A stretch of 64,000 bases of DNA, from assembly GCF_001422815.1 (NCBI RefSeq), contig NZ_LMMP01000045.1, positions 64,504 to 128,503 of the forward strand. The letters are read 5' to 3'. Numbering within the stretch: position 1 is the first letter of the stretch; every line of letters starts with the position of its first letter. The notes under the pieces were generated by a model that saw nothing but the letters and a program-made list of their open reading frames with translations, did not search any database and was not told where the DNA came from. This document shows positions 26,805 through 36,096 of this stretch, piece by piece. The DNA comes from Methylobacterium sp. Leaf91. Its GTDB lineage: Bacteria > Pseudomonadota > Alphaproteobacteria > Rhizobiales > Beijerinckiaceae. The position numbers and the translations under genes are program-made.

Positions 26805-27725
26805 ATGGACCCGGCGCATCTCCGCATCGGGATCGACCTCGGCGGCACCAAGATCGCCGGCATCGTTCTCGATGCCGGCGGAGCCGTTCGCGCCGATGGC
26901 CGGATCCCGACCCCGAGGGACGATTACGACGCGACCCTCGACGCGATCGTGTCGCTCGTCCTGCGGATGGAGCGCGAGGCAGGCGGCATCGGCAGTGTCG
27001 GCATTGGTATGCCTGGCGCGGTCTCGCCACGCAGCGGCCTCGTGAAGAACGCCAACTCGGTCTGGCTGAACGGCAGGCCCTTCGTCATCGATCTCGAGGC
27101 GCGGCTCGGTCGGCCGGTCCGAGCGGAGAACGATGCCAATTGCCTCGCGGTCTCCGAGGCGGTGGATGGCGCGGGTGCCGGGGCGCGGGTCGTCTGGGCG
27201 ATCATACTAGGGACCGGCGTCGGTTCCGGCATCGCCATCGACGGTGTGGCCCTGTCGGGCGCCAACCGCATCGCGGGCGAATGGGGGCACAATCCACTCC
27301 CCGCGCCTCGCGACGACGAACGGCCCGGTCCCGCCTGCTATTGCGGTCGGAAGGGCTGTATCGAGACGTGGCTCTCCGGGCCGGGGTTCGCCGCCGACCA
27401 TGGCAGGCGCATCGGAGCGGCCGCCCCGACGGGCGAATCCGTCATTGCCGCCGCGCGGGCGGGCGATGCAGCTGCATGCGAAAGTGTCGCTCGCTATCGG
27501 GACAGGCTCGCCCGCGCGATGGCCGGCGTGATTAACGTCCTCGACCCCGATGTGGTGGTTCTCGGTGGTGGGCTGTCGACCGTGCCGGAACTGACCGCCG
27601 ACCTGACCGGACTGATCCATCCGCATGTCTTCTCGGGAGAATGCGAGACGCCGATCCGGGTGAGCCGCCACGGCGACGCTTCCGGCGTGCGGGGTGCAGC
27701 CTGGTTATGGGGCCTCCACGCCTGA
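26805..27725 (+). CDS. ROK-family sugar kinase
   Basis: 306 aa with the usual ROK order: phosphate-1 loop IGIDLGGTKIAG, GIGMPG, catalytic Asp in AENDANCLA, phosphate-2 loop ILGTGVGSGI, the zinc site made of GH in EWGHNPLP and CYCGRKGCIE, and the adenosine loop VVVLGGGLS. It most resembles fructokinase/mannokinase/N-acetylglucosamine kinase (Mak/NagK) types, but the sugar cannot be fixed from sequence alone. It serves as an in-window reference for the permuted ROK-like protein at 54801-55880. Confidence 0.9.
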   Translation: MDPAHLRIGIDLGGTKIAGIVLDAGGAVRADGRIPTPRDDYDATLDAIVSLVLRMEREAGGIGSVGIGMPGAVSPRSGLVKNANSVWLNGRPFVIDLEARLGRPVRAENDANCLAVSEAVDGAGAGARVVWAIILGTGVGSGIAIDGVALSGANRIAGEWGHNPLPAPRDDERPGPACYCGRKGCIETWLSGPGFAADHGRRIGAAAPTGESVIAAARAGDAAACESVARYRDRLARAMAGVINVLDPDVVVLGGGLSTVPELTADLTGLIHPHVFSGECETPIRVSRHGDASGVRGAAWLWGLHA

Positions 27726-27792
27726 ACCTCTCCCCATCGTTCCCCGCAGCCGGTATGGACGGGGCATCGCATAACGACGTGAGCGTATTCCC

Positions 27793-29070
27793 ATGACGAG
27801 TCTGGCTTCCCTCGATCCCGCCGCCCGCGACGCACTTCACGCAGAGGCCCGCGACGCCTACGAGGCCTTCAAGGCCCGTGGCCTGAAGCTCGACATGACC
27901 CGCGGCAAGCCGTCGCCCGAGCAGCTCGACCTGTCCAGCGCGATGATGTCCCTTCCGGGGAACGGCGACCACTTCGCCGAGGCCGGCGACGATGCGCGCA
28001 ATTACGGCGGCCTCCAAGGCCTGCCAGAGGCGCGCGCCCTGTTCGCGCCGATGGTACAGGCGCCGGCCGCCCAGATTGTCATCGGTGACAATTCCAGCCT
28101 CGCGCTCATGCACGATTGCATCGCCTGGGCTCTGCTGAAGGGCGTGCCCGGCTCGGAGAAGCCCTGGTCGAAGGAAGAGGAGCCGGTCTTCCTTTGTCCC
28201 GTCCCGGGCTATGACCGCCACTTCGCCATCTGCGAGGCCCTGGGCATCCGCATGCTGCCCGTCCCCATGACCGGCGAAGGGCCGGATATGGACGTGGTCG
28301 AGAAGCTTGCCGCCGATCCCGCGGTCAAGGGCATGTGGTGCGTGCCGAAATACGCCAATCCGAGCGGCGAGACCTATTCCGACGAAACAGTCCGGCGCCT
28401 CGCTTCCATGAAGACCGGCGCTCCCGACTTCCGCCTTTTCTGGGACAACGCGTACACGGTCCATCACCTCACCGCGACGCGCCACCCCCTCGCCGACATC
28501 CTCACCCTCTGCGAGGAAGCCGGCCATCCCGACCGGCCCTTCATCTTCGCCTCGACCTCCAAGATCACCCTGGCGGGAGCGGGCATCGCCGTGTTCGCCT
28601 CCTCGCCGGAAAACGTGCGCTGGTTCCTCGGCCGCTCGTTCTTCCGCACCATCGGGCCGGACAAGCTCAACCAGCTGCGCCACGTCCGCTTCCTCAAGGA
28701 CATGGCCGGCATCGAGGCGCATATGGAGAAGCAGCGTGCGCTCATCGCGCCGAAGTTTCAGGCCGTTCTCGACGCGCTGGAGTCCCGACTCGGCGGAACC
28801 GGCGCAGCCACCTGGACGAAGCCCGAAGGCGGCTACTTCATCACCGTCGACACGGTGGACGGCGCGGCGCAGCGGACCGTTGCCCTCGCCAAGGAAGCCG
28901 GCATCGCCCTGACGCCCGCCGGTGCGACCTCGCCCTATGGACGCGACCCGCATGACCGCACCCTGCGCCTCGCCCCCACCTTTCCCTCGCTCTCCGACGT
29001 GAAGGCGGCGGCGGAGGGGATCGCGCTCTGCATCCTCCTCGCCGGACTCGAGACACAGCAGGCGGCCTGA
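27793..29070 (+). CDS. Aspartate aminotransferase, type Ic
   Basis: 425 aa, fold-type I PLP enzyme. The N-terminal LDMTRGKPSPEQLDLS motif and NYGGLQGLPEAR mark the Ic (MocR-related, actinobacterial AspT-like) aminotransferases, for which aspartate activity has been shown. PVPGYDRHF, CVPKYANPSGETYS, FWDNAYTVHHL and the PLP lysine in FASTSKITLAGAG are present. It interconverts aspartate and 2-oxoglutarate with oxaloacetate and glutamate. The context (dctA, a kinase) suggests central carbon-nitrogen metabolism. Confidence 0.88.
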   Translation: MTSLASLDPAARDALHAEARDAYEAFKARGLKLDMTRGKPSPEQLDLSSAMMSLPGNGDHFAEAGDDARNYGGLQGLPEARALFAPMVQAPAAQIVIGDNSSLALMHDCIAWALLKGVPGSEKPWSKEEEPVFLCPVPGYDRHFAICEALGIRMLPVPMTGEGPDMDVVEKLAADPAVKGMWCVPKYANPSGETYSDETVRRLASMKTGAPDFRLFWDNAYTVHHLTATRHPLADILTLCEEAGHPDRPFIFASTSKITLAGAGIAVFASSPENVRWFLGRSFFRTIGPDKLNQLRHVRFLKDMAGIEAHMEKQRALIAPKFQAVLDALESRLGGTGAATWTKPEGGYFITVDTVDGAAQRTVALAKEAGIALTPAGATSPYGRDPHDRTLRLAPTFPSLSDVKAAAEGIALCILLAGLETQQAA

Positions 29071-29091
29071 CCAAGCCGGCCGCTATTCGCT

Positions 29092-29108
29092 CCCCTCGGC
29101 GAGAGGGG
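29092..29108. terminator. Hairpin after the aminotransferase
   Basis: CCCCTC-GGCGA-GAGGGG, a 6-bp stem 21 bp after the stop codon. No T-tract. It probably ends the aminotransferase transcript ahead of the convergent gcrA. Confidence 0.4.
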
Positions 29109-29273
29109 GCGATGGCGGCCGACGATGAGGCACAGGATATGGACGGATCCCTACCGCTCTCTTTACCCATGATGGGGACGGAGGGCGGGCCCGGCATCGC
29201 TCGATAAGCGACCGGCGCGTGATCGGCTGGCCGGCATGTGAGCGTGAAGCGCGATAGGCGAGACCAAGTACGG

Positions 29274-29293
29274 CGTCGCCCGCGGGGGCGACG
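29274..29293. terminator. Hairpin after gcrA
   Basis: CGTCGCCC-GCGG-GGGCGACG, an 8-bp perfect stem with a tetraloop, 23 bp beyond the gcrA stop on the minus strand. Likely part of the convergent termination region. Confidence 0.5.
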
Positions 29294-29316
29294 GTGATGC
29301 GGCCGAACCTAGTCGT

Positions 29317-29847
29317 TCAGCGGAATCCGCCGACGCGACGATCCCGCTTACGCTCGGCGGCCGGTTGATACGCGATCTGAGCGTGGTGAGTGCAATAGGG
29401 CAGGCCGGTGATCGAGCGGTCGCCGCAATAGTGGAAATCCGGCGAGGTCGGATCGCCCAGCGGCCAGCGGCACATGGATTCGCGTAGATCCATGATCGTC
29501 ACGCGCTTGGACACGGCCAGCGGCGTAGCCTGAGGCATGACCAAGGCGGTTGTCTCGGGAAATGCCAAGCTCGGCGTGGCGACGGGATCGGCCACGGACG
29601 CGAATTCCACGACCGTGTCGGCCTCGGTCTCGGGTGCCCGTGCCGCGGGCTTCTTCCGGCCATTACCCGGCGAATCCGCTGCCTTCACGCGGCCCGAAAG
29701 GCCGAGCCTGTGGACTTTGCCGATGACCGCATTGCGGGTGACGCCGCCGAGCTGGGCCGCGATCTGGCTCGCGCTCAGGCCCTCGTCCCAGAGACGCCGC
29801 AGTAGCTCGACACGCTCGTCCGTCCAGCCAGCACCGGTATCCGTCAT
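29317..29847 (-). CDS. gcrA: GcrA cell-cycle regulator
   Basis: 176 aa. GcrA binds methylated GANTC promoters with sigma-70 and drives S-phase genes in alphaproteobacteria. The N-terminal DNA-binding domain (WTDERVELLRRLW ... SASQIAAQLGGVTRNAVIGKV) is intact. A variable linker follows, and the C-terminal sigma-interacting region has CRWPLGDP, FHYCG and LPYCTHH. The ATG at 29847 follows GGAGGGGGCG; the frame continues upstream but without a better start. Confidence 0.93.
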   Translation of the reverse strand: MTDTGAGWTDERVELLRRLWDEGLSASQIAAQLGGVTRNAVIGKVHRLGLSGRVKAADSPGNGRKKPAARAPETEADTVVEFASVADPVATPSLAFPETTALVMPQATPLAVSKRVTIMDLRESMCRWPLGDPTSPDFHYCGDRSITGLPYCTHHAQIAYQPAAERKRDRRVGGFR

Positions 29848-30229
29848 CGCCCCCTCCGACATCCGCTCGATTCCCCCGACCGGCACCGAACGAACCCTGC
29901 GAAAACCCGCATGGCCTGTCCGTCCAATACCATACAGATGGTGGTCGCCCAGGGCACCCTTACGACGACGATCGGAACCGTACAGGACGCTTCGATGCCG
30001 ATGCAAGGGCGCCCGAAAGCCGGGACGGACTTTCCACCGGCAAACCGTCGGGGGCGTCTCGGCTGTATTCTGAAGGGGCGGCGGCGATGCGGCTCCACCA
30101 TGAGTGCGACGGCATAATCCTCCTCCGCATCCGACCGCATCGCCCGCCGGCCCAGCTTTCCCTTGACCTGACGCCGGATCGGGCGAGAAGCGCGTGTTTC
30201 ACCACGAGCCGAGAAGTGAAGGACAGGTC
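29848..30229. other. Divergent intergenic region gcrA / iron transporter
   Basis: About 380 bp with no convincing ORF. A TTGACC at 30165-30170 could be a -35 element for the ATP-binding-protein gene, but no clear -10 box was found. No strong hairpin was seen. Confidence 0.4.
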
Positions 30230-31309
30230 ATGGTCGCGCCCGATCCGACCGAGGGACGCCGCTCCGGCGAGGTGCCGCCACGCCTCGAAACACGAGGCCT
30301 GCGTGTCGATTTCGGTCGCAAGCTCGCCCTCGACGACGTCTCCCTCGCCGTTCGCGCGGGCGAGATCATCGCCCTTCTGGGTGATTCCGGCTGCGGCAAG
30401 AGCACCCTGCTACGTGCGGTGGCGGGGCTCGAACAGCCAAGCGGCGGCCTCGTCCTTCTCGATGGGCAGATCATGGGCCCGAGGGTGCCGCCGGAGGAGC
30501 GGGGCGTCGGATTGATGTTCCAGGACTACGCCCTGTTCCCCCACCTCACCGTCATGCAGAACGTTCGCTTCGGCCTTCACCGGCTGCGCGCCGATGAGGC
30601 CGATGCCGTGGCGAGGGCGCGGCTGGAACAGGTCGGCCTCGCCGACCGGGCCGCGAGTTATCCCGGCGACCTGTCCGGCGGCGAGAGCCAGCGCGTGGCG
30701 CTCGCCCGCGCGTTGGCGCCGGGGCCACGCGTGCTGCTCCTCGACGAGCCCTTCTCCAATCTCGACCGGCGTAACCGCGACCGGGTCCGGGCCGACACGA
30801 TCTCGGTCCTGCGCGCCACGGGCGCGACGGCGCTCCTGGTGACTCACGACCCGGAGGAGGCCTTGCTGGTGAGTGACCGTATCGTCCTGATGCGGAGCGG
30901 CCGCATCGTCCAGATCGGCACCGGTGCGGATCTCTACCGGCGTCCCGTCTCGCATTTCGCCGCGAGCTTCTTCGGCGATCTCATCGCTTTCCCCACGCGC
31001 TGCATCGACGGCGCGGCAACGACGCCGCTCGGCAAGTTTCCGGCGCCGGGAATCGCCAGCGGCGCAAGGGTGGCCGCCTGCGTCAGGCCCGAGGCGATTC
31101 TGCTATCCGGCGCGGAAACCGGTCATCCGGCGCGGGTCATCCGCCGGCGCTTCCTCGGACCCGTGGCGGAATTGACCCTGGCGGCGGAGGGGTTCTCCGA
31201 CACGTTCCGCCTCACCGTCGCGGAAGAGACATCGGCGGGGGAGGGCGATTGCGTCGGCCTGAAGCTCGCGAACGGCGCAGGCTTGGTTTTTCCGCTCGAG
31301 ACGGATTAA
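30230..31309 (+). CDS. fbpC: Ferric iron ABC transporter ATP-binding protein
   Basis: 359 aa. Walker A GDSGCGKST at residues 51-59, Q-loop MFQDYALFPHLTV, signature LSGGESQRVALARAL, Walker B RVLLLDEPFSNLD and switch TLLVTHD-like LLVTHDPEEA are complete. The C-terminal extension is a TOBE-type domain as in FbpC. The ATG follows AAGGACAGGTC. The binding protein and permease genes follow on the same strand after 125 bp, an ATPase-first order. Confidence 0.88.
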   Translation: MVAPDPTEGRRSGEVPPRLETRGLRVDFGRKLALDDVSLAVRAGEIIALLGDSGCGKSTLLRAVAGLEQPSGGLVLLDGQIMGPRVPPEERGVGLMFQDYALFPHLTVMQNVRFGLHRLRADEADAVARARLEQVGLADRAASYPGDLSGGESQRVALARALAPGPRVLLLDEPFSNLDRRNRDRVRADTISVLRATGATALLVTHDPEEALLVSDRIVLMRSGRIVQIGTGADLYRRPVSHFAASFFGDLIAFPTRCIDGAATTPLGKFPAPGIASGARVAACVRPEAILLSGAETGHPARVIRRRFLGPVAELTLAAEGFSDTFRLTVAEETSAGEGDCVGLKLANGAGLVFPLETD

Positions 31310-31434
31310 TTCCGCTTGGTTGCTCGTGCTTGGCAATATCCAGAAGTATAGTTTTTAACGATAATAAACTGAAGACATAAGTCTTGCTTTTCTCGTGAAG
31401 ATGCGGCCCAGAACCGTTCGCCACGGGAAGAGGA
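31310..31434 (+). promoter_or_regulatory. AT-rich spacer, likely promoter for the iron-binding protein gene
   Basis: The middle (about 31335-31385) is strikingly AT-rich for this genome. It contains AGTTT (31350-31354) and AAACT (31366-31370) as an inverted repeat around GATAAT. This could hold a promoter and an iron-responsive operator such as Irr or RirA; no exact consensus match was recognised. Confidence 0.4.
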
Positions 31435-32463
31435 ATGGACGTCATGGTCGGTTGGGTCTCGAAATGTCTGGTCGGCGGTGCGACGGCTTTCGCCTGGATC
31501 TCCGGAGCGACGGCCGCCGAGGTCAACATCTACACCACGCGCGAGCCCGGCCTGATCAAGCCCCTGCTCGATGCCTACACGGCCAAGAGCGGCGTCACCG
31601 TCAACACCGTCTTCGTCGAGAAGGGCCTCGCCGAGCGCGTGGCATCCGAGGGCGAGCGGTCTAAGGCAGACGTGCTCATGACCGTCGATATCGGCAATCT
31701 CATCGAACTCGTGGATCGCGGCTTGGCGCAGCCGGTTCGTACGGAGACCCTGGAAGCCGCCGTCCCGGCCCCCCTGCGCGATGCCGGTGGTCTCTGGTAC
31801 GCCCTCTCCATGCGCGCCCGTGTCGCCTATGCCGACAAGGACCTCGCGGAGAAGGCCCTGACCTACGAGGATCTCGCCGACCCGAAATGGAAGGGCAAGC
31901 TCTGCCTGCGCGCGGGCCAGCACCCTTACAACACGGCGCTCATCGCCCATTACATCGTCAAGCACGGGCCGGATAAGGCGAAGGAATGGCTGACCGGCGT
32001 GAAGGCCAATCTCGCGCGCAAGCCGGCCGGTGGCGACCGTGACGTAGCCCGCGATATCCTGGCCGGAACCTGCACCGTCGGTCTCGGCAACTCGTACTAT
32101 TTCGGGCTGATGCGCTCGGGCAAGGGTGGCCCGGATCAGCAGAAATGGGGCGACGGGATCAAGGTCGTGCTGCCGGTCTTTACGAGCGGTGGCACCCATG
32201 TGAACGTCTCCGGCGCCGTCGTCGCGAAAGGCGCGCCGAACCGCGACGAAGCGGTCAAGCTTCTCGAATACCTCGTCTCGGACGAGGGCCAGGGCCTCTA
32301 TGCGAAGGCCAATTTCGAATATCCCGTGAAGGTGGGCGCGCCGATCGACCCCCAGCTCACCGCGCTAGGCCCGCTGACCATCGATACCGTGCCCCTGGCC
32401 GAGATCGCCCGTAACCGGAAGGCCGCGAGCCTGCTGGTGGATACGGTCGGCTTCGACAACTGA
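31435..32463 (+). CDS. fbpA: Ferric iron ABC transporter substrate-binding protein
   Basis: 342 aa, class II periplasmic binding protein of the FbpA/FutA type. A signal peptide ends near SGATAAE, followed by VNIYTTREPGLIKPLLDAY. The tandem tyrosines that bind Fe3+ are in GNSYYFGLM near residue 220, and the C-terminal part has the FEYPVK motif. It binds ferric iron in the periplasm. An ATG at 31444 is an alternative start. Confidence 0.9.
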   Translation: MDVMVGWVSKCLVGGATAFAWISGATAAEVNIYTTREPGLIKPLLDAYTAKSGVTVNTVFVEKGLAERVASEGERSKADVLMTVDIGNLIELVDRGLAQPVRTETLEAAVPAPLRDAGGLWYALSMRARVAYADKDLAEKALTYEDLADPKWKGKLCLRAGQHPYNTALIAHYIVKHGPDKAKEWLTGVKANLARKPAGGDRDVARDILAGTCTVGLGNSYYFGLMRSGKGGPDQQKWGDGIKVVLPVFTSGGTHVNVSGAVVAKGAPNRDEAVKLLEYLVSDEGQGLYAKANFEYPVKVGAPIDPQLTALGPLTIDTVPLAEIARNRKAASLLVDTVGFDN

Positions 32464-32474
32464 AGTCCAGGCCG

Positions 32475-34196
32475 ATGCGGGTGGCTGCCGAACTGGCCGG
32501 ATCGGAGGCCGCGCTCGGCACGGGCGTCGTTCCGCGCCCCGCGTCGCGCCTGCGCGCCGGGCCTCTCGCCTGGGCGGCGGGAGCGCTGGCGCTCGCCGCC
32601 CTGATCCTGAGCCCGGTCGTATCCCTGGCGCTGACGGCGGCGGGGGGATCGAGCGAGGTCTGGCCGCATCTCCTGGCGCATGTCCTGCCGCAGGCGACGC
32701 TCACCACTGCGTTGCTCCTCGGCGGCGTCGGCCTCCTCGTCGTCATGCTCGGGGTCGGCTCCGCCTGGCTTGTCTCAGCCTACGAGTTCCGGGGCCGACG
32801 TCTCCTGGAAATCGGGTTGCTGCTGCCCTTGGCGGTGCCGACCTACATCGTCGCCTTCGCCTATCTCGACCTGCTTCATCCGATAGGCCCGGTCCAGACC
32901 GCGCTACGCGATGCTCTCGGCATCGCGCGGCCGAAGGATCTGCTGCTGCCCGAGATCAGGTCCCTGCCGGGCTGCATCCTGCTTCTCGGCTTCGTGCTCT
33001 ATCCATACGTCTACCTGCCGACGCGGGCGCTGTTCCTGATGCAGGCAGGCACGCTCATCGAGGCGGCGCGCATTCTCGGGCGGTCGCCGATGGCGGTCTT
33101 CTTCCACGTCGCCTTGCCGCTGGCGCGCCCCGCCATCGCCCTCGGCACCAGCCTCGCCCTGATGGAGACACTCAACGATATCGGTGCCGCCGAATTTCTC
33201 GGCGTAAGGACGCTTACGGTTCAGGTCTACGCCACCTGGATCAACCGCTCCGATCTGCCCGGCGCCGCGCAGATCGCGCTGGTCATGCTGGCAATGGTGC
33301 TCCTGCTGCTGGCAGCCGAACGCTGGGGCCGGCGCGGGCGCGGCTATTCCGGCACGGCACAGCGCCAGCGCGGCATGGCCCGCCATCGCCTGTCCGGCGC
33401 GTCGGTCCTGGCCGCCTTGTGTCTCGGCACTCTTCCCATCGCCATCGGTTTCCTGATTCCGGCGGCCTATCTCGTCCATTCCGCCATCGCCCGCGTGACG
33501 CGGCTGGGATTTCCTCGGGGAGTCATCGCAGAGGCGGGAAACACCCTCCTTTATGCCGGCCTCGCCACCCTGCTGGCGGCGATATGCGGCTTCCTCGTCG
33601 CCGCCGGCCCGCGCCTCGTCGCGCGACGTTTCGGGCAGGGGTTGATCCGTATCGCCGCCCTTGGCTACGCGCTCCCCGGCGCGATCCTGGCGATCGGGCT
33701 CCTCGGCCCGCTGGCTCTCGCCGATGCCTCCCTGTCCCGTGTCACGACGGCGCTCTTCGGCGTCGCCCCGGCCATCATCGGGGTCGGCGCGGGTGGTGCC
33801 CTCGTCATCGCCTATCTGGTGCGCTTCCTCGCGGTCGGCGTCGGCGCCTGCGAGGCCGGCCTGTCGAAAGTGCCGGTCTCCCTCGGGGAAGCCGGGCGCA
33901 TGCTCGGCCGGGGGCCCGTCGGCACGCTGATGCGCGTCCACCTGCCGATGACGTGGCCGGCTTTGCTGAGCGGCGCGCTCCTCGTCTTCGTCGACTGCGT
34001 CAAGGAACTGCCCGCGACCCTGCTCCTGCGCCCGCTCAACGTCGAGACCCTCGCGACCCATCTCTACGGGGAGGCGGTGCGCGGCACCTACGAGGACGGT
34101 GCGGTGGCGGCCCTCCTCATCGTCGTCGTCGGCCTGATCCCGGTGGCTTTGCTCCTCCGCTTCGGCTCGCCGGAGCGGGCCCCGAGGGGCGGTTGA
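32475..34196 (+). CDS. fbpB: Ferric iron ABC transporter permease (two fused halves)
   Basis: 573 aa with two BPD_transp_1 modules, as in FbpB/SfuB. The first EAA loop reads EAARILGRSPMAVFFHVALPLARPAI and the second EAGRMLGRGPVGTLMRVHLPMTWPAL (each shown only in part here as loops near residues 195-220 and 465-490). The region between has many helices. It starts 11 bp after fbpA and completes the transporter. Confidence 0.9.
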   Translation: MRVAAELAGSEAALGTGVVPRPASRLRAGPLAWAAGALALAALILSPVVSLALTAAGGSSEVWPHLLAHVLPQATLTTALLLGGVGLLVVMLGVGSAWLVSAYEFRGRRLLEIGLLLPLAVPTYIVAFAYLDLLHPIGPVQTALRDALGIARPKDLLLPEIRSLPGCILLLGFVLYPYVYLPTRALFLMQAGTLIEAARILGRSPMAVFFHVALPLARPAIALGTSLALMETLNDIGAAEFLGVRTLTVQVYATWINRSDLPGAAQIALVMLAMVLLLLAAERWGRRGRGYSGTAQRQRGMARHRLSGASVLAALCLGTLPIAIGFLIPAAYLVHSAIARVTRLGFPRGVIAEAGNTLLYAGLATLLAAICGFLVAAGPRLVARRFGQGLIRIAALGYALPGAILAIGLLGPLALADASLSRVTTALFGVAPAIIGVGAGGALVIAYLVRFLAVGVGACEAGLSKVPVSLGEAGRMLGRGPVGTLMRVHLPMTWPALLSGALLVFVDCVKELPATLLLRPLNVETLATHLYGEAVRGTYEDGAVAALLIVVVGLIPVALLLRFGSPERAPRGG

Positions 34197-34326
34197 GGTT
34201 CAGGATCGAGGCCGTTCGCCGGGCGTCCGAACCTTATCGTATGCCGGCTCGGCATGGTCGCTGCCGCCCAACGCGACAGAGGCCCTTGACGGGCGCGTGG
34301 GCCTCGCCCTAGAAGGCCCTCGGTCC

Positions 34327-34401
34327 GGGTGCGTAGCTCAGCGGGAGAGCATTCGCTTCACACGCGAAGGGTCACAGGTTCGATCCCTGTCGCGCCCACC
34401 A
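34327..34401 (+). tRNA. tRNA-Val (anticodon CAC)
   Basis: The acceptor arms GGGTGCG and CGCGCCC pair over 7 bp (one G-T). D-arm GCTCAGCGGGAGAGC, anticodon stem TTCGC/GCGAA with loop TTCACAC (anticodon CAC), and T-arm ACAGG-TTCGATC-CCTGT are all regular. CCA is encoded. It ends 6 bp before the stop of the convergent phosphatase gene. Confidence 0.95.
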
Positions 34402-34407
34402 TTCCCC

Positions 34408-35097
34408 TCAAGCCGCAGCGATAGCCGGCACGAGGGCCTCGACCGCATCCACCAAGTCATCGAAATGCTGGATCACCCGCGTGGGGCCGAGTTGCTCCAC
34501 CGGCAGGTCGGTATAGCCGAACGGCACTGCGATCACCGGAATGCCGGCAGCCTTCGCGGCATCGATATCGGCGCGGGAATCCCCCACCATCACCGCGCGC
34601 GAGACGTCGCCCTTCGCCTGCTCCACCGTGAGGGTGATATGGGCCGGATTGGGCTTGTAGACCGGGAACGTGTCGCGGCCGCAGATGGCGGCGAAGCGGC
34701 TGGCAATACCGAGCTCCTCAAGCAGTTGCTTGGCATGGGCCTCGACCTTGTTGGTGCAGACCGCCAGCAGGAAGCCGCGGGCGCTCAGCGTATCGAGCGC
34801 CGTCTCGACGCCGGGGAACAGGTAGGAATGCTCGCTGAGATGCCGGCCGTAATGGTCGAGGAAATCGACGAACAGGGTCTGCAGCCTTGTGTCGTCGAGC
34901 GTTTCCCCCGCCGCCTCGAAGCCTCGCTGGATCAGCGCCTTCGCGCCGGCGCCGATCATGTCGCGGGCTTGATCCAGGGGCAGTGTCGGCAGGCCTTCGC
35001 GGGTGAGGATCGCGTTGAGGGTGCCGACGAGGTCGCCCGCGGTCTCGGCAAGGGTTCCGTCGAGGTCGAACACGACGATGGGCGGCAGGCTTGGCAT
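34408..35097 (-). CDS. gph: Phosphoglycolate phosphatase (HAD family)
   Basis: 229 aa. HAD motif I VVFDLDGTLAET, motif II AVCTNK, motif III lysine in PVYKPNPAH and motif IV VMVGDSRADIDAAKAAG are all present, with the C1 helical cap of Gph. It dephosphorylates 2-phosphoglycolate. The ATG at 35097 (MPSLPP) was chosen as it lies just before the first strand. Other small-substrate HAD phosphatases are possible but the cap fits Gph. Confidence 0.88.
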   Translation of the reverse strand: MPSLPPIVVFDLDGTLAETAGDLVGTLNAILTREGLPTLPLDQARDMIGAGAKALIQRGFEAAGETLDDTRLQTLFVDFLDHYGRHLSEHSYLFPGVETALDTLSARGFLLAVCTNKVEAHAKQLLEELGIASRFAAICGRDTFPVYKPNPAHITLTVEQAKGDVSRAVMVGDSRADIDAAKAAGIPVIAVPFGYTDLPVEQLGPTRVIQHFDDLVDAVEALVPAIAAA

Positions 35098-35377
35098 GGT
35101 GGCTCGCTGGGTTCTATGGGTCGGTAAAGGGCGCGATGGTGAAGAACCGGTTTGCGCGGCGGTCCCCGCCCGATAAAGCGGCATGGCCCATTGGGAAAAG
35201 CCGGTTAGGGGACAAGGACTTACGCGATCGACCCGGATCCGGTATCCGATTCCACCCTCTAGAATCGTGACGTGGTGCGATCAAGGCATTCGCGAGCGGG
35301 TCACGGTTGCGCCGCAAGGCCGCTATAGGGGAGCGGCCGTGAGATTCCCTTGTCTTCATCCGGACACGAAGGCGACC

Positions 35378-35932
35378 ATGCGTTCGACCCTGCCGACCGA
35401 TCCCGCGTTCACACTCATGGTTCCGGCCGCTTCCGCCCGTTCGCGGGGGCGGCGCTGGAGCAATTTTGGATGCCGGGTAGCGATCACCCTCAGCGTTCTC
35501 GCCGGCACTGTTGGCGCCGCGTCCGCCGCCTCCTTCGAGTTCGTGCCCGCGCCGCAGATCGACCTCAACAGGGTCTATCGCGTGGACAAGGTCACCGGCG
35601 AGGTCACGTCCTGCCAGTACGGCCTGCGCGAGGGTGCGGTGGGCAGCGTCGGCCTCACCGTGTGCTACGGCTCCGGGGAGGGCGCCAGTGCCCAGGCCCC
35701 GTCCGAATATGGCCTCGTCGCCTCCCGCCACACCCGGGAGGCCGGGGTGTTCCGCGTCAACTACCGCACGGGTGAGATGAGCATCTGCTACGTCCAGCTC
35801 CAGAAGGAAGCGGTGGTGTGCACGGCCCAGGCGAACCCGGCCACCAGCGGTCCCGAAGAGGCCGTGGCCACGGGGCAGGCGCCCGGCCGAGCGGGGCCGA
35901 GTGCCACGCCGCCCCAGAACACCCGGCCCTGA
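35378..35932 (+). CDS. Exported hypothetical protein
   Basis: 184 aa. The N-terminus has a long, Arg-rich stretch before a hydrophobic segment ([19 protein letters not shown]) with a likely signal-peptidase site near residue 48. The mature part has three similar strand pairs: [18 protein letters not shown], ...VTVCYG and [15 protein letters not shown], suggesting a short repeated unit with paired cysteines, and a Pro/Ala-rich tail. No family is recognised. The ATG at 35378 follows AAGGCGACC. Confidence 0.6.
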   Translation: MRSTLPTDPAFTLMVPAASARSRGRRWSNFGCRVAITLSVLAGTVGAASAASFEFVPAPQIDLNRVYRVDKVTGEVTSCQYGLREGAVGSVGLTVCYGSGEGASAQAPSEYGLVASRHTREAGVFRVNYRTGEMSICYVQLQKEAVVCTAQANPATSGPEEAVATGQAPGRAGPSATPPQNTRP

Positions 35933-36096
35933 CGACAATCGCTGCGTGTTCTCGGCAAGTGCCGCGTTCGGCAAGTGCTCCGTTGGACGCCGTTGCCAGC
36001 CGTGCTAGGGCCTCGGGACTTTCAGCGGCCCAGCCCGTAGCCCGAGAGCCCATCCATGCATTTGGTCCCCGCCCTCCCGACGAACCGGTCTCCCTC

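Noticed and set aside
34327-34401. tRNA-Val as an attachment site for an integrated element
   Set aside because: No integrase gene and no repeated tRNA 3' end were seen nearby.
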